Assembly (NCBI GenBank): GCA_003427395.1
Contig: BFEA01000780.1
Span: forward strand, 152,732-212,685
DNA from: Chara braunii
Lineage: Eukaryota; Streptophyta; Charophyceae; Charales; Characeae
Length of the DNA: 59,954 nt
Direction of reading: 5' to 3'
Both the position numbers and the translations under genes were made by a program. Under the pieces are notes generated by a model. The model did no database searches and had not been told where the DNA came from. It saw nothing but the letters and a program-made list of their open reading frames with translations. Of this stretch, positions 52,835 through 59,954 are shown one piece after another. Within the stretch, counting starts at the first letter, position 1. Each line of letters opens with the position of its first letter.

Positions 52835-54771
52835 GGCCCTATTTCTCGATTTCTCGATTTATTTATGCGTGTCATCTTTGAAAGCGCAGCAGGGGCCATC
52901 CTAATAATCTTCTTTCTCTGTATCGTCCCAATTCCAATTTTAACGGATGCCCCGAAGGACCACTCACCCTACCCCTTCCTCGAGTGAATTCTCGGTGGCT
53001 TCGCCGTGCGATGCATCCATCATTTCAGGAAGACCCCAGGTGACTACGCCACATTTGACCGAATGCGGCCTTGAACGCGGGCGGATGCATTGGCGGTAGT
53101 CCTACCGTCGGCGTCAGCGCGCCGTTCACAGACAGCGACTCTCTTGCGAGGCACATGCAAGAGGTGTGCTCCGACCCGACCCTACCCTCGTCAGGTCCGA
53201 GGGGACCTGGGCGGACGAGTAGTATCAATCAATCAATCAATGGACGCATCTGGCCACATTCAGGCCCACGTTCCATTTGATTTAATTTAATCACCCGCGC
53301 AAGTGCGGCCTGACTGACGGAGATGGACGGAGGGGTACTGTACAGTGCAATAGTAGGGCTAATCAATCAACGTTGAGAATCCAACCTAGAGATATCGAAC
53401 GGTCGACCGGTAGCGGGGTGAAGTCGTCGGTCGGTGTGCGCATGAGAACCGATCATCGGTCCTGTCCTACACTGCACAACTCAAGGTAATAATAATTAAT
53501 TAACAATTTAAATAAAATAGAATAAAATAAAATAGCATAATACCCATGCATTCATTTTTCCTTCCCATTCACATTCACATTCATATTCACCGCCACATTT
53601 TTCCTTCAACATTGTCGTACTCGTGAGGGGTGGGGTTTCTGCCCGGCTTCCAACAACCATAGCCAATGCTCTGCGTCCCAGCAAACGCGCGCGCGGCATT
53701 TCGTTTCGTTTCGTTTCGTTTCTCGCGCCCATCGCAAGAGAGCATCAATCGCGCTTTTCCTTCATTTCCTTTAGGCGGGGTTTGAGTTTTCGCTTACGGT
53801 TTTCTCTTTTGTTTTCAAAGCGCCCGGCGGGGGTTGGCGCCATCCGTAGTCCGTAGTACTTACGCACGCTTCTTCAAGTGGAGGCACTGAGGTAGCTTCA
53901 ATCGTGATTAGCAATAATTCGTCGTTCTGGCTGTGTCTCGGGCGGCGCGCGAGGTTCTTTTCGCCCTGTTGTTGGCGGGAATATCTCGCTTGCATAGTGG
54001 CACACACACACACGGCAGTCGATCGCACAGTGGGCAGCGGGGGTTTCCATCACTTTTCAATGTTCTGATCCTGAACCGCGCTGGATTTTCGTTTTTCCGT
54101 TCTTGTTGTTGTCTAATTGGCGCCCAGCCGCGTGTTTGCCAAATTTTTACCGCCGGATTGATTCATCATCGGCTTCAAACGCGGGTGAACTTGTTAATCG
54201 TTTGGATTCGGAGGCGGGGATCGGGAGTGGTTGACGGGGAGTGGGTAGTGTGTATCTGTGTGCACACGAGAGGAGCAAAGGAGAGGAGCGAAGGATAAAT
54301 AGGTAGGTAGGGAAATGGACAGATAGTCAAGAAGGTAGGAGAATGAAGGAAGAGAAGGCGTATGTGGGTCAGGATGAAAGATGTCGGTAGGCGTCATGTA
54401 GAGTGTAGGGTCCGGGCTGTCGAGGGAAGGATAGGATAAGGCATATTTTTGACGCTGACAGAAAGTGAACTTCCTTTGACCGAACGCGGGACGTGAAAGC
54501 GGTCAGGTGCGTTATGATAGCAATGTGTGAGTAAGCACGCAGAAGGCTGTAAACAAGCGGGAAAGAGGAGAAGAAAAGATGCGGAGGGGAGGTAGGGATT
54601 GAACGAGGGAAGGAAAGTCGCGCAATAGAGACGAAAGAAGAATACTCTATATTGTAGATAGAGCGAATGGCTAGCGGAGCCTCCGGAGTGAAACGGTGAA
54701 CAGGAGACGTGCAAGATTAGGGAAGAGAGGAGGTATGATCTTTCTAGGACCGATTTTATACATCCGCACGC

Positions 54772-54774
<3 letters not shown>

Positions 54775-54833
<59 letters not shown>
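54775..54833. promoter_or_regulatory. (GA)n tract, possible GAGA-factor site
   Basis: Uninterrupted (AG)29 about 1.0 kb upstream of the ligase ATG. Shorter tracts lie at 55341-55367 and 55511-55531. In plants, BBR/BPC proteins bind such GA repeats in promoters and 5' UTRs. A regulatory role here is inferred; it could be a neutral microsatellite. Confidence 0.35.
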
Positions 54834-54837
<4 letters not shown>

Positions 54838-55698
54838 CTAGCTCACAACTGGCATTTCGCGGGTGTGATGATTTTGAGTGGTTAATTGGTGTTCAGTAAT
54901 CGTTGTGCTTCGCGCTCTGAACCCGGCGAGGACGACTGCTAACGGCTATTGTTGACTATATGTATTGTATTTGTTCCGCTGACTATCGCATAGACGCATG
55001 CTAGTTCTGCTAGTAGGCTGGTCGTTCGTTTTAATCGCTGGAGGGAAAAATAGGAGGGCAGTTGCGATCGTGCGTGTCATTACATGACGTCTTTGTGGTG
55101 GACACACGAGCGCTGTCTAGTAGGATGATACAGTAAACCATATGAATTAGGAAGAAAGTGACGTCAACATTTAATAGAGGATTGCCCATGTGTACGTGGT
55201 GGCTTTATCCAGCTGGCAACGAGTGTTCGGTGCTGTCGGGTTACAGGTACCTGACACTCGAACCCTGACAGTCGAGGACGCAATTTCATAGTTCTTCTCA
55301 GGACAATCCTTTAGGGTGACATCAGGAAACTTGCGTGCCTGAGAGAGAGAGAGAGAGAGAGAGAGAGCATGTACAACAGTTGTAGATCTCCCTTTGCGCA
55401 AGGTATTTATTGTAGTTGTACTCGTTAATGCGGTGGTTCGCCACATTTTTATTGGCGTCCTTACCGGAACCAGTGCCCCTGGTAATCAAGAGGGTGTGTT
55501 GTTTGCCACAGAGAGAGAGAGAGAGAGAGAGTAATGTGGGAAGTTGTGTTTGTCAGTTTATGGCAGGGCTGATTTGTACGATAGGTTTCCATTGAGCAAT
55601 CAGGAAGGAAGGAGAGGGCTGGAACCAGTTTGATTGGATTTCGCGATGTGTTGACATCAGGGATATAGGAGCGTAACAGTAAGCACAGGGTTAGTTGA

Positions 55699-55707
55699 AT
55701 GAAATAG
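55699..55707 (+). promoter_or_regulatory. Two-codon upstream ORF (ATG AAA TAG)
   Basis: A minimal ORF 153 bp before the proposed start codon, in a different frame from the gene. If it is within the mRNA leader it could dampen translation. No transcript evidence is available from sequence. Confidence 0.3.
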
Positions 55708-55859
55708 TATCCAGCAAGTGTAGTGAAGTGTCTGGAGCGTCGAGTCGTGTTGGTTTGGCGGGAGTCGAGGGTTTGTGTGCGGGAAGGGGGGTTTTATTGT
55801 GTGAGGTAAGGGTCAAATCTATCGAACCAAGGGACTGCGCGCCATCTTTGGGGGCCGAT

Positions 55860-58547
55860 ATGGAAGCGGGAAGTGCGCAAGGAAGTGGGTCCAGCTCGAG
55901 TACGATTCCTGTTTTCGCTCCTCCTCCTCCTCCTCCTCCTTCCACCTCTCCTCCTCCGCTTCCTCCTCATGCTCTTGTCCATCGTCCGACTTCATTCAGC
56001 ACGATGAGTATGCCGCCTCCTCCGCCTCCTTTCGCCTGCGTTTCTTCTTCCTCCGCTCCCTCCCCCATGTTCTTGTCTTCCTCCTCTTCTCCTTCTCCTT
56101 CCTTCTCGTCGTCCTCCTCCTCCTCCTCGCCGTTCTTTTCTTCCCTCTCTCACGCTTCTTTCTATTTCTCCTCCTCTTGCCCTTCTTCTTCTTCCTCCTC
56201 CTCCTCCTCCTCCCTTAGCGTGCCGATTACCGCCACTCCTGCCGCTGTTCCCGTCGGTTCTGCCGAGCGGGAGCCTTCTTGGCTGCTTGTCAAGCAGCTC
56301 ATCCAGCTGGCCAAAAACGTTTCCAAGATCGCGGAGTCGACAAAGAGCCACAAGAAGTTCTGCGTGACCTTGTCTCGTCGTGTAAAGAACATCGTTCCTT
56401 TCCTGGAAGAGCTGCGTGATCTGAGGTCCCCTCTGCCTCCGGCCGCCACGGCGTCCTTCAAGGCGCTCGAGATCTCTTTCCGCAAAGCCAAGACCCTGTT
56501 GGAAGAGTGTCGAGACGGGAGCCGCATGTTCATGGTGCTCAACAGCGAAGCCATGCTGATAAGGTTCCATGACCTAACGGCGGAGATATGTGGTCACCTG
56601 TACGATGTCCCTCTGAACATACTAGAAATTTCCGACGAGACGAAGGAGCAGGTGGAACTGGTGAGAGAGCAGCTGAGAAGAGCCAAGAGTGTGGTGGATC
56701 TGAAAGATAGCAGTTTGTTCTCGGAGTTGAGGAACGCGATGGAGGGCGTCAGGAAGGGCGGCACGTGGGACGGGTCGCGGCTCACGGACTTGGCGCGCGG
56801 ACTGGAATTGAACACACGATCGGCGATTCAAGCAGAGATGAAGGCGTTGGAGAGAAGAGGGGAAGCCGCCGCCGCCGCAGCCGCAGTATCCGCAGCAGGA
56901 GGGGGAGGAGGAGGTGGTGGTGCCGTGGGAGGAGGAGGGGGAGGAGCAATCAGGAGCATGCCGCCTGTGCTCGGCGGGGGTTTGGCGGGAAACACTAGCG
57001 GATGCAGCATGAGCACAGGTACGAGCGGCGCTACGAATTCCCTTGCATCAGCCGGTGCCGCTGCCCCCGGAGGAGGGGGCGGCGGCGGGTATTCCACCCT
57101 GGGGGGGGTCGTCAACGGCGGCGCGGGTGCGGGCGGCGGCGGCGGTGGAGGAGGGGGAGGAGCCGCGGACCTCGAAGATGCGGAGTTGAAGTTGATGAGA
57201 GCGTTGTTGCAGAGGATGAGCATGTGTTCGACCGGTATGGAGCCCGACTCCTCCGATCTCGTGGGGTGTTCGTCTTCCGCATCGACCTGCCCTGGGCTTT
57301 CGTCTCACAAGACTCTCCCTCCGGTTCCGCCTGACGACTTCCGATGCCCGATTTCGTTGGAGCTGATGAGCGATCCCGTCATTATTTCCACCGGTCAAAC
57401 GTTTGACCGCGCGTGCATCCAACGCTGGATCGACTCCGGGCACCGTACCTGTCCCAAGACTCAGCAGCCGCTCAGTCACTTCACGTTGATCCCTAATTAC
57501 GTGTTGAAGGGCCTGATCATAGCGTGGTGCGAGGAGAATGGGGTCGAGTTCCCCCAGAAGAAGGGTAATCAAGGCCGCGGGGCGTGCGACGGGGGTGAGG
57601 CCACCGGAGATCGAACGCTTGTTGACGGTTTGCTCGTCAAATTGCGCCATGGCACGGGCGAAGAGCAGCGCAATGCGACCGGAGAACTGCGCCTTCTGGC
57701 GAAGAGGAGCATGGAAAACCGCGTGTGTATTGCGCAGGCGGGCGCTATTCCGATCCTTGTGCACCTGCTAAGTTCCGCTGACCCGAAAACGCGGGAACAC
57801 GCCGTTACCGCGCTTTTGAATCTATCAATCAACGAGAGTAACAAGGGCGCGATCATGTCGGCGGGAGCGGTGCAGCCGATCGTGGAAGTGCTGAAATCGG
57901 GGACGATGGAAGCGCGGGAAAACGCCGCCGCTACTCTGTTCTCTCTCTCCGCTGTCTCCGACAACAAGGCACCGATTGGCGCGGCCGGAGCCATTCCCGC
58001 GCTCGTCGGGCTGCTTCAAGAGGGAGGCACGCGCGGGAAACGAGATGCGGCAACGGCTCTTTTCAATTTGACAGTAGCTCCTGTGAATAAGACGAGAGCT
58101 GTGAGGGCAGGAATTATTCCTCCGCTCATGGAATTGCTAACGGATCGAACGATGGGGCTTGTTGACGAGGCTTTGGCAATTCTGTCGGTGCTGGTTACGG
58201 CGCCGGAAGGTAGGGAGGCTGTAGGTCAGGCGGCGGCGGTTCCCATCTTGGTCGATCTGATTAAGGATGGAACGCCAAGAAATAAGGAGAATGCAGCGGC
58301 GATTCTGCTCGCTCTGTGCTTGAACAACGCGGTGCACAAGGAGGAGGTGCTCAAGTTGGGAGCGGGCCAACCGCTCAGTAACTTGCTGCTCTCCGGTACA
58401 GCACGGGCAAGACGGAAGGCCAAGGACTTGTTAAGCCACTTGCAGGCGTCGTCGGGCGTGACGGGAGGAGACAGAGATGCTTATCATGGCGCTGCATCGG
58501 GAGCGAACACTGGGCAAATTGCTGAAGACATGAGGACATCGCGTTGA
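55860..58547 (+). CDS. Plant U-box E3 ubiquitin ligase with ARM repeats (PUB13/PUB14/SPL11 class)
   Basis: A RING-like U-box protein that would transfer ubiquitin from an E2 to substrates bound by its armadillo repeats; relatives act in immunity, cell death and flowering. I chose the ATG at 55860 (residue 1, GATATGGAAG context), giving 895 aa. The frame is open upstream to 55695 but without an ATG. Order: Pro- and Ser-rich low complexity (about 20-125); UND domain starting LLVKQLIQLAKNVSKI (about 141-300); Ala/Gly-rich linker (about 335-440); U-box DDFRCPISLELMSDPVIIST...TCPKTQQ (about 490-565); about six ARM repeats (583-865) with typical IPILVHLL, LLNLSINESNK and GTMEARENAAATLFSLS units. 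The family is usually 600-700 aa; the excess is the low-complexity N terminus and linker. It is uninterrupted by introns, unlike most land-plant homologues, and has no frame damage. GC and codon use differ sharply from the repeats to the left. Family assignment is secure; the exact orthologue is not. Confidence 0.95.
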   Translation: MEAGSAQGSGSSSSTIPVFAPPPPPPPSTSPPPLPPHALVHRPTSFSTMSMPPPPPPFACVSSSSAPSPMFLSSSSSPSPSFSSSSSSSSPFFSSLSHASFYFSSSCPSSSSSSSSSSLSVPITATPAAVPVGSAEREPSWLLVKQLIQLAKNVSKIAESTKSHKKFCVTLSRRVKNIVPFLEELRDLRSPLPPAATASFKALEISFRKAKTLLEECRDGSRMFMVLNSEAMLIRFHDLTAEICGHLYDVPLNILEISDETKEQVELVREQLRRAKSVVDLKDSSLFSELRNAMEGVRKGGTWDGSRLTDLARGLELNTRSAIQAEMKALERRGEAAAAAAAVSAAGGGGGGGGAVGGGGGGAIRSMPPVLGGGLAGNTSGCSMSTGTSGATNSLASAGAAAPGGGGGGGYSTLGGVVNGGAGAGGGGGGGGGGAADLEDAELKLMRALLQRMSMCSTGMEPDSSDLVGCSSSASTCPGLSSHKTLPPVPPDDFRCPISLELMSDPVIISTGQTFDRACIQRWIDSGHRTCPKTQQPLSHFTLIPNYVLKGLIIAWCEENGVEFPQKKGNQGRGACDGGEATGDRTLVDGLLVKLRHGTGEEQRNATGELRLLAKRSMENRVCIAQAGAIPILVHLLSSADPKTREHAVTALLNLSINESNKGAIMSAGAVQPIVEVLKSGTMEARENAAATLFSLSAVSDNKAPIGAAGAIPALVGLLQEGGTRGKRDAATALFNLTVAPVNKTRAVRAGIIPPLMELLTDRTMGLVDEALAILSVLVTAPEGREAVGQAAAVPILVDLIKDGTPRNKENAAAILLALCLNNAVHKEEVLKLGAGQPLSNLLLSGTARARRKAKDLLSHLQASSGVTGGDRDAYHGAASGANTGQIAEDMRTSR

Positions 58548-58828
58548 CGTCATTTCTCTTTTTCTTGTTTCTCGTTCTTTTCTCTTTTCTTGTTCTTTTC
58601 TTTTTTCTTTTTCTTTTCTTTTTCTTTTTTTTTTTCTTTTTTTTTTTTCCGTTCTTTCGTTCGCACTCACTCACCGATCCCCGCTTCCCGTTCTTCCCAT
58701 TGCGTTCTTGCTGAATTATGTTCCGCGCGGTGCCAACCTGCCCCTCCTTTCTTCACCCAACTGAAGTGTCTTATCAGTCGGGTTGACCTTCTGTATCTTT
58801 ATCACTAACACTGGGTGCGTGAGTGAGT

Positions 58829-58863
<35 letters not shown>

Positions 58864-59310
58864 GAGCTACAAATTGTAAAGAAGTCTCTCGAGTTCTTTT
58901 GTGTATCAATGCTCGATCGAACTTGGTTAGCGAACACACGGCAGGAGAGAGAGAGAGAGAGAGTTAGTGCTTTCCGAAATTCTGCTTTCTATGTATTGGC
59001 CTTGATATCCGTGATAGCCTAATGAATGGTTGTTAAATCGCTGTCGAATTTATTCTGCAATGGATAGCCTGATTTCTTTTACAGGTCTGAGTCGTGAGGA
59101 ACTCATAGAAGGCTTTAGAAGAATGCGGGTGTGTAGGCCAAATGGGGCTATTTGGTGGGAGTGAGGAGGAGAGGGAAGGAGGTTAAGGGTGTAGTATATG
59201 CTGAGTCGTGGAGATATTTGGAGGGAGGGACGAGCAGTGGGGAAGAGGTTAAAAGCGTAAGCAAGTCTAGATCGTCGTGCTGTGGTTCGAGTAGTGGCGT
59301 TTCTTTCGGT
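58548..59310. other. 3' flank of the ligase gene, pyrimidine-rich and (GA)n tracts
   Basis: TTTCTT-type pyrimidine run at 58550-58650 immediately after the TGA, then (GA)n at 58825-58862 and 58945-58963. No clear polyadenylation signal stands out, though AATAAA-like words could be missed. No gene is seen. Confidence 0.5.
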
Positions 59311-59640
59311 TTCCTGTCTCTCTCATCTCTTCTCCCCCCTTTCCTCCTGTTTCCCATCTCTTCTCCCCCCTTCCTCCTGTTTCCCATCTTTTCTCCCCCC
59401 TTTCCTCCTGTTTCCCATCTCTTCTCCCCCCCTTCCCTCCTGTTTCCCATCTCTTCTCCCCCCTTCCCTCCTGTTCCTCATCTCTTCTCCCACCTTTCCT
59501 CCTGTTTCCCATCTCTTCTCCCCCTTTCCTCCTGTTTCCCATCTCTTCTCACCCTTTTCCTCCTGTTTTCCATCTCTTCTGCCACGTTTCCTCCTGTTTC
59601 CCATCTCTTCTCCCCCCTTTCCTCCTGTTTCTTGTGTCTC
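59310..59640 (+). repeat. About 31 bp CT-rich minisatellite, about 10 copies
   Basis: CCTCCTGTTTCCCATCTCTT followed by CTCCCCCCTTT repeats from about 59343, 59373 and 59404 onward in 29-31 bp steps to about 59640, then decays into CT-rich DNA to the window end. Frames of up to 231 codons (plus Ser/Pro/Phe-rich, minus Gly/Glu/Arg-rich) are repeat translations. Confidence 0.9.
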
Positions 59641-59954
59641 CATTCTTGCTTGTTTCTCATCTCCTTTTCCTCCTGTTTCTACTGTCTTCATTCTCTCTTG
59701 TTTCATCCTCCCTCCCTTTTCTCCTGTTCCTACCCCTTGTGCCCACTCTCTCTCCTTTCCTCTCTTCCCCGTGGTCCCTCTCCTTACTGCGATATCTCTC
59801 TTCTTCCCTTGTTTTTGCTACATTGTGTTCATCGTACTCGTGATTGACCCCTGTTTCTTCTTCCATGCGTATAGACATCGTCCTCTTGATTGACCCCTTT
59901 TTCATGACGTATAGACATTACCTGTCGCACCTCGCCTCTACCTCCCTCTTCCCT

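Larger units (their letters stand above)
52385..55690. other. Non-coding upstream region of the ligase gene
   Basis: No convincing gene; frames up to 121 codons lack domains. It contains the 24 bp inverted repeat, TTCGTTTCGTTTCG and ATAAAATAAAAT runs near 53515-53720, CACACA at 54000, and several (GA)n tracts. GC is higher than in the left half of the window. Promoter and 5' UTR are presumably at its right end, but I cannot fix a transcription start. Confidence 0.45.

Noticed and set aside
55695-55859. N-terminal extension of the ligase frame
   Set aside because: The frame is open but begins with TTG and has no ATG before 55860; the residues do not resemble the family.
56828-57764. Antisense frames over the ligase gene (131 and 238 codons)
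   Set aside because: GC-rich shadow frames opposite a secure coding region.
59152-59893. Frames of 91-231 codons at the right end
   Set aside because: Translations of the 31 bp CT-rich minisatellite.
1-59954. CRISPR array, phage or bacterial operon
   Set aside because: The repeats are abutting or decayed tandem units without unique spacers of constant length, and the gene content is eukaryotic with GT-AG introns.

Overview
This is nuclear DNA of a plant-lineage eukaryote. The one clearly intact gene (55860-58547, +) encodes a UND / U-box / ARM-repeat E3 ubiquitin ligase, a plant-type architecture. Most of the rest is old, decayed repeat DNA: degenerate minisatellites, microsatellites, dispersed repeats and a very large DNA transposon. 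A repeat-rich streptophyte alga (for example a Chara-like charophyte) fits best, but this is inferred from gene type and genome texture, not proven. The sequence is a scaffold with a 90-N gap (48736-48825) and scattered single n bases, so some repeat structure may be an assembly artefact.

Layout. 1-21.5 kb: no convincing gene. It holds diverged repeat families (about 41, 66, 67 and 122 bp tandem units, a 220 bp duplication, two dispersed families called A and X here, (AAT)n-tailed copies, and TG-rich and CT-rich low complexity). 21.555-40.167 kb: an element of about 18.6 kb bounded by near-perfect terminal inverted repeats of about 36 bp. It contains two divergent gene modules. The minus-strand module (29.8 to 21.96 kb) encodes, in order, an N-terminal region, a highly charged region, a ParB/sulfiredoxin-like segment, a methyltransferase-like segment, a Gly/Ser-rich repetitive tail and a C-terminal Ulp1/C48 cysteine protease domain. 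The plus-strand module (35.56-39.27 kb) encodes a transposase-like protein with zinc-ligand-like cysteines and D / D / GHTHxDxD motifs. Both are interrupted by in-frame stops (the minus module also by frame changes), so this copy looks dead. Between them (29.9-35.1 kb) lies a hierarchy of CpG-rich satellite arrays (458, 28, 21 and 18 bp units) built on variants of one imperfect palindromic core, plus a third decayed minus-strand ORF (31.3-32.3 kb).

40.2-52.4 kb: more repeats. They include copies of the 66 bp, 122 bp and X families seen at 4.9-14.7 kb, a short foldback (44.45-44.85 kb), and a 5 kb block (47.3-52.3 kb) of about four tandem copies, with inverted arms, of a unit ending in (CT)n. 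52.4-55.7 kb: non-coding upstream region of the ligase gene, with a 24 bp inverted repeat, several (GA)n tracts and a two-codon upstream ORF. 55.86-58.55 kb: the ligase gene. 58.6-59.95 kb: pyrimidine-rich 3' flank with a 31 bp minisatellite.

Working model (inference): the 18.6 kb element is an autonomous DNA transposon. The plus gene would be its transposase. The minus gene would be an accessory polyprotein joining DNA-binding or nuclease-like, DNA-modifying and SUMO-protease functions. The internal palindromic arrays would be candidate recognition sites or a bidirectional control region. The ligase gene is an unrelated host gene.
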